Positions 17,031 through 24,578 of a DNA stretch of 40,210 nt are shown piece after piece. Numbering within the stretch: position 1 is the first letter of the stretch; the number at the start of each line of letters is the position of its first letter. Made by a program: the position numbers and the translations under genes. This stretch comes from JBFLVQ01 sp040758525. GTDB lineage: Bacteria; Acidobacteriota; Blastocatellia; Chloracidobacteriales; JADJPF01. The notes under the pieces were generated by a model that saw only the letters and a list, made by a program, of their open reading frames with translations, was not told the origin of the DNA and made no database searches. The stretch is taken from the NCBI GenBank assembly GCA_040758525.1, contig JBFLVQ010000011.1, forward strand, positions 1-40,210. Reading direction: 5' to 3'.

Positions 17031-17573
17031 ATGCCTAAAAAGGAGAGTTTACAACACAAGCTGGATCGGGTGCGTCCGCCGCGCGTGCATATCACTTACG
17101 ATGTTGAGATCGGGGGCGCAATCGAGATGAAGGAGTTGCCTTTTGTCCTCGGCATACTAGGCGACTTCTCCGGTAAACCAGAGCAACCGCTACCTAAAAT
17201 GAAAGATCGCAAGTTAATCGAGATCGATCGAGACAATTTTGATCAAGTGCTGGCAGGCGTGAAGCCGAGGCTAGCATACACAATCGAAAATAAGTTGACT
17301 GATGACGAATCAAAGTTAGGCGTGGAACTGCGCTTCAAGAGGCTAGAGGATTTTGAACCAGATAATGTTGTTAAGCAGGTGCCACCGCTGGCTAAGCTGG
17401 TAGAGGCGCGTCGCAAACTGTCTGATCTACTCTCCAAAATGGATGGTAATGAGCGGCTGAGTGAATTGCTTCAAGATATTGTTGAGAACACTAACAGTCA
17501 GCAACAGCTTAGCAACGCGTTGGGTCTTAAAAAAGCTGACGAAGCTAAGGTAAAGGAGGGCACAAATGAGTAA
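17031..17573 (+). CDS. tssB: T6SS contractile sheath small subunit TssB
   Basis: 180 residues, normal for TssB (VipA). The N-terminal family pattern is present: 'SLQHKLDRVRPPRVHITYDV', 'ELPFVLGILGDFSG' and 'RKLIEIDRDNFDQVL', then 'PPLAKLVEARRKLSDLLSKM' and 'ELLQDIVEN'. TssB forms heterodimers with TssC that polymerise into the contractile sheath. A GAAAGG ribosome site precedes ATG 17031. The 3' end overlaps tssC by 8 nt, consistent with translational coupling and equal stoichiometry. Confidence 0.96.
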   Translation: MPKKESLQHKLDRVRPPRVHITYDVEIGGAIEMKELPFVLGILGDFSGKPEQPLPKMKDRKLIEIDRDNFDQVLAGVKPRLAYTIENKLTDDESKLGVELRFKRLEDFEPDNVVKQVPPLAKLVEARRKLSDLLSKMDGNERLSELLQDIVENTNSQQQLSNALGLKKADEAKVKEGTNE

Positions 17574-19068
17574 ACCATTAGAGACCCAACAACCAGACGT
17601 AGCGACCATAGTAGTGGAACAAGCACCAGAATCTGGGTTGTTATCAAAGATACTGGAGGAAGGTCGCCTAGTTCGCGACGAATCACAATTGGCGGAAGCC
17701 CGAGATATGTTGGGCGAATTTGTTCAGCAGATCATGCAGGGTGAAATGGTGATCGCAAAAGATGTCGAAGCGATGATCAATAACCGCATCGCGCAGATCG
17801 ACCGACTGCTGTCGCTACAACTTAATGAGATTATGCATGCCGAACCATTCCAAAAGCTGGAAGCATCTTGGCGCGGATTGCATCATTTGGTCTTTGAAAC
17901 CGAGACCAGCACAATGCTCAAATTGCGCGTCATGAACGTCACGAAAAAAGAGCTTTTACGCGATATGGAGCGGGCTGTGGAGTTTGATCAATCGGCACTC
18001 TTCAAGAAGATTTATGAAGAAGAGTATGGCACATTCGGAGGTGCGCCGTTCGCCGCAATGATCGGTGATTACGAATTCAGCAATCATCCGCAAGATATAC
18101 AGTTGTTAGAGAAGCTTTCCAATGTTGCTGCTGCTGCGCATGCGCCATTTATCTCTGCCGCCTCGCCACAACTGTTTGGCTGGGATGACTTCACACAACT
18201 GACCGATGTTAGAGATCTGGCCAAGATCTTCGATCGCACCGAATTTCTAAAGTGGCGCTCCTTCCGTGATTCGGAAGATTCACGCTATGTCGGCCTCTGT
18301 CTGCCTCACATATTAATGCGTCTGCCATATGGTAAAGATACAGTACCCACGGAGAGTTTCCATTTTGAAGAAGAGGTTGAAGGTTACGAAAATAAGAAAT
18401 ACCTTTGGGGCAATGCTGCCTATGCTTTTGGCACCAGGCTCACAGAAGCTTTTGCCAAGTATAACTGGTGTGTGGCGATTCGTGGCGTGGAAGGTGGCGG
18501 ATTGGTGCAGGGTTTACCCACCCATACTTTCAGAACTGATGAAGGCGAAGTCGCGCTCAAATGTCCCACCGAGATTGCCATCACCGATCGCCGCGAGAAA
18601 GAGTTTTCCGATCTCGGCTTTATTCCACTGGTTCATTGCAAGAATACCGATTATGCCGCTTTCTTCGGCGCACAATCAGCGAATAAGCCCAAGAAGTATG
18701 ACACCGATTTTGCCAATGCCAATGCTCGACTCTCCGCACAGTTGCAATACATCTTTGCCGTGTCGAGATTCGCGCACTATTTGAAAGCAATAATGCGCGA
18801 CAAGATCGGTTCTTTTATGTCACGCAAGAACTGCGAGGATTTTCTTAATCGCTGGATCACCAATTATGTGATGCTTGATGATACTGCCGGTCAGGAGATG
18901 AAGGCCAGGTATCCACTCAGAGAGGCGCGCATAGAAGTAGCCGAAATACCAGGCAAGCCCGGTGCCTACAAAGCAGTAGCCTTTTTGCGGCCACACTTCC
19001 AACTGGAAGAAGTGACTGTTTCACTGCGGTTGGTGGCCGAACTGCCGCCCCCAGCTCAGAAGAAGTAG
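17566..19068 (+). CDS. tssC: T6SS contractile sheath large subunit TssC
   Basis: 500 residues, the usual size of TssC (VipB). Signature stretches: 'EPFQKLEASWRGLHHLVFET', 'YEEEYGTFGGAPFAAMIGDY', 'PFISAASPQLFGWDDF', 'WRSFRDSEDSRYVGLCLPH', 'WGNAAYAFGTRL' and the C-terminal 'RFAHYLKAIMRDKIGSF'. TssC interlocks with TssB to build the sheath; the N-terminal region (about 1-60) is where ClpV normally gains access in TssB/TssC sheaths. GGAGG sits 7 nt before ATG 17566, inside the end of tssB. hcp follows after 54 nt. No anomaly seen. Confidence 0.96.
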   Translation: MSKPLETQQPDVATIVVEQAPESGLLSKILEEGRLVRDESQLAEARDMLGEFVQQIMQGEMVIAKDVEAMINNRIAQIDRLLSLQLNEIMHAEPFQKLEASWRGLHHLVFETETSTMLKLRVMNVTKKELLRDMERAVEFDQSALFKKIYEEEYGTFGGAPFAAMIGDYEFSNHPQDIQLLEKLSNVAAAAHAPFISAASPQLFGWDDFTQLTDVRDLAKIFDRTEFLKWRSFRDSEDSRYVGLCLPHILMRLPYGKDTVPTESFHFEEEVEGYENKKYLWGNAAYAFGTRLTEAFAKYNWCVAIRGVEGGGLVQGLPTHTFRTDEGEVALKCPTEIAITDRREKEFSDLGFIPLVHCKNTDYAAFFGAQSANKPKKYDTDFANANARLSAQLQYIFAVSRFAHYLKAIMRDKIGSFMSRKNCEDFLNRWITNYVMLDDTAGQEMKARYPLREARIEVAEIPGKPGAYKAVAFLRPHFQLEEVTVSLRLVAELPPPAQKK

Positions 19069-19122
19069 CAGCATTCTCGCGATTGGGATAGCTGGCGGTA
19101 AGTGAAAGGGAGAATTTAAGCC

Positions 19123-19731
19123 ATGTCATCGCCAAATGAAAGAATATCGATACCTAAAGATATTGGGCAGATCAAGGAGATTACTGGGTTGCTGGGCACG
19201 ATTATCAAACTGCTCTCCGGTCCGCCCAAACAAGAGAATAGGGCTAGTGCTTTCATGAAGATTGAAGGGCTATTAGGTGAGAGCCGTCACGAACAACATG
19301 AAGGCACCATTGAGGTACTCGATTACCATTGGAGTGTCGCCCAGCCGCGTGCCGCCGCTGCTAGTTATGGCAGTGCCATGACAACAGAGCGTGCCCACTT
19401 TGGCGATCTCGTTATCTACAAAGCGATCGACATCTCTTCTCCATATCTGGCACAAGGTTGCGCGAGTGGGAGACATCTGGAAAAAGCCCATCTGAGCCTT
19501 ACTCGCGCCGCTGATGAGAGTAAGGTCTATATGGTCTATCACATCTACGACGTGATTATCACTTCGGTACGCAGTGGTGGGCGCGGCTATGGGGAAAGAA
19601 TCCCATTGGAAGAAGTCTCTTTCAGTTATGGAAAGATCGAATGGGAATATGACCAACTCAAGGTTGAGGATCCGAAATCACCTAGGCGTTTCATCAAGGG
19701 CTGGAATTTGAAGACGAACGAGAAGGTTTAA
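19123..19731 (+). CDS. hcp: Hcp tube protein paralogue with an N-terminal extension
   Basis: 202 residues. From about residue 42 it is a regular Hcp ('ASAFMKIEGLLGESRHEQHE', 'EVLDYHWSVAQP', 'FGDLVIYKAIDISSPYLAQG', 'YGERIPLEEVSFSYGKIEW'). The first about 41 residues are extra compared with the next gene and contain a short hydrophobic or amphipathic stretch ('EITGLLGTIIKLLSG'). The extension seems genuine: GGGAG precedes ATG 19123, while the internal Met45 codon has no ribosome site. Hcp hexamers stack into the inner tube and carry small effectors in their lumen. A tube built from extended subunits would need space for the tail, so this may be a specialised or start/end ring. hcp2 follows after 69 nt. 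Confidence 0.92.
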   Translation: MSSPNERISIPKDIGQIKEITGLLGTIIKLLSGPPKQENRASAFMKIEGLLGESRHEQHEGTIEVLDYHWSVAQPRAAAASYGSAMTTERAHFGDLVIYKAIDISSPYLAQGCASGRHLEKAHLSLTRAADESKVYMVYHIYDVIITSVRSGGRGYGERIPLEEVSFSYGKIEWEYDQLKVEDPKSPRRFIKGWNLKTNEKV

Positions 19732-19800
19732 CAGGTAGTAATATCTGGCTGTATTTTACCAAACAAGTTGATCAACTGTTTTAACTAATGGAGGAATGCA

Positions 19801-20295
19801 ATGGCTATAGATACCTTTTTGAAGATTGAAGGAATTGACGGTGAAAGTACCGATGAAAAACATAAGAAGGAGATTGAGGTGCTTTCATTTAGCTGGTCGG
19901 TAAGTCAGCCGACCTCGGCGTCACCAAGCACAGCCGGATCACTATCGGCGGAACGCGCTCAGTTTGGTGATCTGGTAATAGTGAAGGCGATCGACAAAGC
20001 TTCGCCAAAACTGATGGAGGCCTGCTGTAGTGGTGAACATCTGAAGAGCGCGCGATTGGAGATGTGCCGCGCCGGTGGAGATAAAGAACCGTATATGGAA
20101 TATAAACTCACCGATGTGTTGGTAACCTCGGTGCGTCCAGGCGGCAGTGGACATGGTGAAACCGTACCGCTGGAAGAAATCTCATTTGCTTATGGCAAGA
20201 TCGAGTGGAAGTATACCAAGCTCAATGTTGAGACTGGCAAGGCGGCAGGCGCGGTGCCAGGAGGTTGGGATCTGAAATTGAACAAGAAAGTCTAA
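19801..20295 (+). CDS. hcp: Hcp tube protein, standard length
   Basis: 164 residues, the canonical Hcp size, without extension ('MAIDTFLKIEGIDGESTDEK', 'EVLSFSWSVSQP', 'FGDLVIVKAIDKASPKLMEA', 'CCSGEHLKSARLEMCRAGG', 'HGETVPLEEISFAYGKIEW'). It forms the hexameric inner tube expelled by sheath contraction. An excellent ribosome site (GGAGGAATGCA then ATG) suggests strong translation, more so than for the extended copy upstream, so this is probably the bulk tube subunit. The two Hcps clearly share ancestry but have diverged over their whole length, so this is not a recent duplication. Confidence 0.96.
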   Translation: MAIDTFLKIEGIDGESTDEKHKKEIEVLSFSWSVSQPTSASPSTAGSLSAERAQFGDLVIVKAIDKASPKLMEACCSGEHLKSARLEMCRAGGDKEPYMEYKLTDVLVTSVRPGGSGHGETVPLEEISFAYGKIEWKYTKLNVETGKAAGAVPGGWDLKLNKKV

Positions 20296-20350
20296 CTGCG
20301 CAAGGTTTATTAACTATGGAAAGAAGAATTTTAACTTCAGAGAACTTATA

Positions 20351-20436
20351 CAGAGAACACAGGGGGATTGCGGATCCCCTGTGCTCTGCTCTGAAAACCT
20401 GCACATCAAATGACAACCTCTCGGAAACTCCGAGAG
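20351..20436. promoter_or_regulatory. Two consecutive stem-loops between hcp2 and the Gly-rich gene
   Basis: The first hairpin (20351-20388) pairs CAGAG...CACAGGGG with CCCCTGTG...CTCTG around a short loop. The second (20418-20436) is a perfect 8-bp stem, CTCTCGGA / TCCGAGAG, with loop AAC. Neither is followed by a T-run. They lie downstream of the most abundant T6SS product and could block 3' exonucleases or partly terminate transcription, lowering expression of downstream genes. Confidence 0.6.
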
Positions 20437-20461
20437 AGATCGTGATAGAGGAGGTATCATC

Positions 20462-21001
20462 ATGGCAAAACCTGGTACAATTGGCCCTCCAAACCCAAAA
20501 GCGCAACCTTCTCCAAGCTGGCTCAGAAGGGCCGAGAAAATCTGGAATTGGGAAGCGGTCCTGCTGGCCAAGATGGGCGGTGCAGTAGGTGGCGGTGGAG
20601 GATTGTTCTTCTTCGACTTCAGCGGCGGTGGTCGCATTACCGAGCCATTCATGTTTATTGCGGGGGGAGCTGGTCTGGGCGAAAGCATCGGAGGAACTGG
20701 CCTTCCAGACTTTCGTACCAAAAAGCTCCACTATTCAACTCTGAACGTGCGGAAAGCCTTCTCTGTCAACGACCTCGACGGAGCAGGCGGTTTTATCATA
20801 GGGGGATCTGTTTCTCTGGTGGCTGGTTACAAAGTTATTAGCATTTGCGCCTTTGATAAATCGGGTATGCTATTCGACCTTTCGGATTGCAGCGGGCCAG
20901 CAGCGGGTGTCGGCGTGGATGTTTTCGCATTCGCTGGCCTTTGGCGTAGCACGTCCAATGCTGCGGCGGCCTTGAACCAAAAACGGAAAAGTGGGCGGTG
21001 A
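20462..21001 (+). CDS. Unknown Gly-rich protein next to hcp, possible T6SS cargo
   Basis: 179 residues. AGGAGGT lies about 7 nt before ATG 20462, a strong argument that it is expressed. The N-terminus is Pro-rich and basic ('MAKPGTIGPPNPKAQPSPSW'), followed by dense Gly stretches ('GGAVGGGGGLFFFDFSGGG', 'FIAGGAGLGESIGGTG') and alternating hydrophobic/Gly segments ('GFIIGGSVSLVAGYKV', 'GPAAGVGVDVFAFAGLW'). There is no signal peptide and no motif I recognise. It is embedded between hcp and tssE and bracketed by hairpins on both sides, unlike any other gene here. Small proteins encoded beside hcp are sometimes Hcp-lumen cargo; that role, perhaps membrane-active, is an inference. No immunity gene is evident next to it. 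Confidence 0.7.
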   Translation: MAKPGTIGPPNPKAQPSPSWLRRAEKIWNWEAVLLAKMGGAVGGGGGLFFFDFSGGGRITEPFMFIAGGAGLGESIGGTGLPDFRTKKLHYSTLNVRKAFSVNDLDGAGGFIIGGSVSLVAGYKVISICAFDKSGMLFDLSDCSGPAAGVGVDVFAFAGLWRSTSNAAAALNQKRKSGR

Positions 21002-21035
21002 GGGGGGCGCGGAGATATGTGACAGGCCTTTTATG

Positions 21036-21100
21036 CCGAGCTTTGCTCGGAACAGGACTTTAGTTCGCACCTTGAACCCATCGCCTTTAGGCGATGGTTC
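21036..21100. terminator. Paired hairpins after the Gly-rich gene, terminator-like
   Basis: CCGAGC / GCTCGG around TTT (21036-21050) and a longer hairpin (21074-21100) with an 8-bp perfect stem CCATCGCC / GGCGATGG, loop TTTA, extended by GAAC/GTTC across a bulge. T-rich sequence follows (GTTGTTTTC). It may be a partial terminator inside the operon, or a leftover end of a small mobile element; the latter is only suspected from the hairpin style. Confidence 0.5.
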
Positions 21101-21183
21101 GTTCAGTTGTTTTCATCAACGGTGTTGAACCGCAGGATCATAGAAAACTCTGTGGCTAATCTTCTTAGTTAGAGGTGAATGCT

Positions 21184-21669
21184 ATGGCCAGGTTTGATAA
21201 TGAGATCCGAATTATTGCATCTGTTCTCGATCGATTGATCGATTATGAACCTGAACTATCGCATGAGCCATTGCTCGCGCGCGCCAAAAGCCTACGTCAG
21301 TTGAAGCAGTCAGTCCGGCGTGATCTTGAATGGCTACTCAACACACGCCAGACACCAATCGAGTTGGCGCCGGAGTTGCAAGAGGTAAATCGCTCATTGT
21401 TTGTCTATGGACTGCCCGACTTTACCAACCTGAGTGTAAAAAATCCTGAAGAGGTTGAGCAGATGCGGCGCGAGATAGCACGAGCAATAGAGATTTTCGA
21501 ACCGCGTCTACAAGATATTCAGGTAACGCTTGAGCCATTGTATGAGCTTGAGCATGCACTCCATTTCCGTATCGATGGGCAATTGAAGATCGAGCCGGCG
21601 CCCGAGCCGGTCACCTTCGATACGATACTACGCCTTGATAGCGGCAGGTATGTTGTGGAGGGAGAATAA
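21184..21669 (+). CDS. tssE: T6SS baseplate protein TssE (gp25-like)
   Basis: 161 residues from ATG 21184. An in-frame GTG at 21175 overlaps the AGAGGTG ribosome site, which is properly spaced (6 nt) for the ATG, so the ATG is preferred. TssE resembles phage T4 gp25 and links the baseplate wedge (TssF/TssG) to the first sheath ring. Features: 'SVRRDLEWLLNTRQTPIELA', matching the gp25 family core, 'VNRSLFVYGLPDFTNLSV' and 'REIARAIEIFEPRLQDIQV'. The stop overlaps the tssF start by one nt (TAATG), showing translational coupling. Confidence 0.93.
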   Translation: MARFDNEIRIIASVLDRLIDYEPELSHEPLLARAKSLRQLKQSVRRDLEWLLNTRQTPIELAPELQEVNRSLFVYGLPDFTNLSVKNPEEVEQMRREIARAIEIFEPRLQDIQVTLEPLYELEHALHFRIDGQLKIEPAPEPVTFDTILRLDSGRYVVEGE

Positions 21670-23558
21670 TGCGCGACGAACTGCTTGGATACTATGAATG
21701 TGAACTGGCCTTTTTGCGTCAGTTGGGCGCTGAGTTCGCACAGAAGTATCCCAAGATCGCGGGACGATTGTTGCTCGAACAGGATAAGTGCGAAGACCCT
21801 CATGTTGAGCGATTGCTGGAAGGGTTTGCATTTCTGGCTGGGCGTCTGCGCTTGAAGATCGATGATGAATTCCCGGAAGTAACCGAGTCATTCTTGAATG
21901 TTCTCTATCCCCATTACCTCGCACCGATACCATCAATGTCGATCGCGCAATTTGCTCTTGATCCCACACAAGCTAAATTGACTGCCGGTTATTCCATTAA
22001 ACGTAACACGCTGCTCTATTCACGTCCGATTCAAGGTACACCTTGCCGCTTTCGCACCTGTTATCCTGTTACCCTCTGGCCGATAGAGATTGTTTCGGCA
22101 TCACTGGAATCACCGGCGCCACCGGACAGCAAGGGAATGTGGAGTGAAGCCGTGATCAAGATCAGGCTGCGTTGTTTGAACAACACCAAACTTAGCGAAT
22201 TAAAACAGAGCGATAAAGATCTGTCCGGCGAGCCATCAAAATTGATCAGCAGTGTGCGCTTCTATATCAATGGTGAAGCAAAACTCGTCTATCAGCTCTA
22301 CGAGTTACTCTTCAATAATTGTGTAAACATAGAACTACGGTCGGAAGTAGTTAAGCGGCAGGGGGGGGGATCAGCGCGACAACCGGTGCCGATACTATTA
22401 GCGCCCACCAGTCTGAAAACTGTCGGCTTCGAGCCTGATGAAGGTATGTTGCCTTACACGGCGCAATCATTTATCGGCTATCGACTGCTCACGGAATATT
22501 TCGCCTTTCCAGCCAAGTTTCTCTTCTTCGATGTTACTGGATTGGAACTGGCCGCGCAGGCGAACTTCGGCGATAGGTTTGAGATTCTAATTCATCTACG
22601 CAATGTCACACCGCCAAGCTCGAATGTTGACACCAACACATTCCAGCTTGGCTGTGCGCCAATTGTAAATCTCTTTGAAAAGATCGCCGAGCCGATTCAG
22701 CTTACTCAACAGCAGTACCAGTACCATGTAATTCCCGATGTGCATCGTCAGATGGCAACTGAGATCTATACCATTGACTCAGTAATGGCAGTAGATCCAT
22801 CCCTGCGCAAGCCTCGCACTTTCCAATCTTTCTATTCCTTGTGTCATGTCTATGAAGAGGGGCAAGAGCGAGCATTTTGGTATGCCACACGACGACCATC
22901 TGAACGCCAAGAAGATACTGGCACGGAGGTCTATCTCTCACTGGTCGATCTAGATTTCAACCCTCACGTTCCTGCTGTAGAGACGATCACCGCGCATATT
23001 ACCTGCACAAATCGCGATCTGCCGGGAAAGTTGCCGTTCGGGGAACGTGAGGGCGATTTTGAAGTTGAAGGCGCTATGCCGCTCTCACGGGTGCGCTGTT
23101 TGAAGAAACCAACCAACACACTGAGACCACCGATGCGGCGTGGGGCACAATGGCGACTAATTTCTCATCTGCTGCTCAACCATCTATCGATCGTGGCTGA
23201 TGAACAGGATGGTCAGCCCCATGCTTTACGAGAGATATTGCAACTCTATGATCTCTTAGATTCCGCTGCCACGCGCAAACAGATCATAGGGATTGAGAAG
23301 GTTAATAGTCGTCGTGCGGTAAGACAGACCGGTGAGCGTATCGGTACCGGTTTCGTGCGCGGCATTGAGACCACGATAGAGTTTAATGAAGAACAGTATG
23401 TGGGTAGTGGCATCTTCCTCTTTGCCTCAGTGCTAGAGCGTTTTCTGGGGCTTTATGTATCGATGAACTCATTCAACCAGCTCGTTATTAGATCGAAACA
23501 ACGAGAAGGGAACATAAAACGATGGCCACCCAGAACCGGACAACAGATACTACTCTAG
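21669..23558 (+). CDS. tssF: T6SS baseplate protein TssF
   Basis: 629 residues, normal length. The N-terminus has the family signature 'LLGYYECELAFLRQLGAEFA' and 'KYPKIAGRL', then 'DPHVERLLEGFAFLAGRL' and 'LNVLYPHYLAPIPSMSI'. The C-terminal region contains 'EEQYVGSGIFLFASVLERFL' and 'YVSMNSFNQLVI', typical of TssF. With TssG it forms the baseplate wedge around the VgrG hub. It overlaps tssE by 1 nt and tssG by 37 nt. Confidence 0.96.
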   Translation: MRDELLGYYECELAFLRQLGAEFAQKYPKIAGRLLLEQDKCEDPHVERLLEGFAFLAGRLRLKIDDEFPEVTESFLNVLYPHYLAPIPSMSIAQFALDPTQAKLTAGYSIKRNTLLYSRPIQGTPCRFRTCYPVTLWPIEIVSASLESPAPPDSKGMWSEAVIKIRLRCLNNTKLSELKQSDKDLSGEPSKLISSVRFYINGEAKLVYQLYELLFNNCVNIELRSEVVKRQGGGSARQPVPILLAPTSLKTVGFEPDEGMLPYTAQSFIGYRLLTEYFAFPAKFLFFDVTGLELAAQANFGDRFEILIHLRNVTPPSSNVDTNTFQLGCAPIVNLFEKIAEPIQLTQQQYQYHVIPDVHRQMATEIYTIDSVMAVDPSLRKPRTFQSFYSLCHVYEEGQERAFWYATRRPSERQEDTGTEVYLSLVDLDFNPHVPAVETITAHITCTNRDLPGKLPFGEREGDFEVEGAMPLSRVRCLKKPTNTLRPPMRRGAQWRLISHLLLNHLSIVADEQDGQPHALREILQLYDLLDSAATRKQIIGIEKVNSRRAVRQTGERIGTGFVRGIETTIEFNEEQYVGSGIFLFASVLERFLGLYVSMNSFNQLVIRSKQREGNIKRWPPRTGQQILL

Positions 23559-24550
23559 CGCAGCTTCTCTTCGAGCAGCCTTATCGCTTCGAATTCTTTC
23601 AGGCTGTTCGTCTACTGGAGAGGCTTGCACCGCAACGGCAGCCGGTGGGGTATAATAACGATCCCGCTTCTGAAGTGGCGCGATTTCGTACCTATCCTTC
23701 ACTAAGCTTTCCTCCTGCCGAGATACGTCAACTGCTTGCCAGTAATAGAAATGGTGATAAAGATCGGAATGCGGAACTATTCGTCAATTTTATTGGATTG
23801 ACGGGTCCGCTAGGGGTGTTGCCTCATCCTTATACTGAGTTGTTGATGGAGCGTCGGCGCTTCAAGGATCGCGCCATCTGGGAGTTCTTCGATATCTTTA
23901 ATCATCGCTTGATCTCACTCTTCTTTCGCGCCTGGGTGAAGTATCGCTTTCCCATAGCATACGAGCGTGGCAAAGGTAGCCCTTTTACCGAATATCTTTT
24001 CAGCATTATTGGTATGGGCACAGGTGGATTGCGCGGGCGCTTGAGCTTTGCCGATGAAGGACTGTTGCGCTTTAGCGGTTTGATTTCGCAACGGCCACAT
24101 TCAGCTAGCGCCACCGAGGCGATTTTGAGTGACTATTTTGGTGTGCCTGCCCAGATTGAGCAGTTCTTCTGGCAATGGCTAAAGCTAGATGAGGGGAGTA
24201 TTACTCGACTGGGACAGGCAAACAGTCAACTAGGGATCAACACTGTGGTAGGAATAAGAGTGGGTGATAACCAATCGAAGTTCCGTCTGCGATTGGGGCC
24301 GCTCAGTTTGCAAAGATTCAAAGCATTTCTGCCTGTCGGTTCGGCATTTAAACCAGTTACAGAGTTGCTCAGATTGCTGGTCGGATTAGAACTCGATTTT
24401 GATCTGCAACTGGTATTAAAAGCCGCCGAGGTGCCTTATTGCGCACTCTCTAGGGACAGTAAAAAACAACCGAGGCTGGGATGGACTTCCTGGCTGAAGA
24501 CTAGAGAATTCACCGCTGACGACGCGCAGGTCGTCTTAAGAGCAAACTAA
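23522..24550 (+). CDS. tssG: T6SS baseplate protein TssG
   Basis: 342 residues. N-terminal family pattern 'FEQPYRFEFFQAVRLLERLA', 'EVARFRTYPSLSFPPAEI', then 'FIGLTGPLGVLPHPYTELL' and 'FFDIFNHRLISLFFRAW', all diagnostic of TssG. It pairs with two TssF copies in the wedge and recruits TssK. The start codon (ATG 23522) lies 37 nt inside tssF with GAAGGGAAC upstream, indicating coupled translation. It is the last gene before the tssH/effector part. Confidence 0.96.
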   Translation: MATQNRTTDTTLAQLLFEQPYRFEFFQAVRLLERLAPQRQPVGYNNDPASEVARFRTYPSLSFPPAEIRQLLASNRNGDKDRNAELFVNFIGLTGPLGVLPHPYTELLMERRRFKDRAIWEFFDIFNHRLISLFFRAWVKYRFPIAYERGKGSPFTEYLFSIIGMGTGGLRGRLSFADEGLLRFSGLISQRPHSASATEAILSDYFGVPAQIEQFFWQWLKLDEGSITRLGQANSQLGINTVVGIRVGDNQSKFRLRLGPLSLQRFKAFLPVGSAFKPVTELLRLLVGLELDFDLQLVLKAAEVPYCALSRDSKKQPRLGWTSWLKTREFTADDAQVVLRAN

Positions 24551-24578
24551 AAATGAAAAAAATGGGAAGGAAGAGGCT

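Noticed and set aside
19761..19784. Palindrome AGTTGATCAACT with flanking AAAC/GTTT between the two hcp genes, terminator-like
   Set aside because: The stem is interrupted and short, the T-run is only four bases, and termination here would cut the operon before the main hcp; too weak to call.
20316..20588. Open frame starting at ATG 20316 between hcp2 and the Gly-rich gene
   Set aside because: It has no ribosome site, runs through both hairpins and overlaps the strongly initiated gene at 20462 in another frame.
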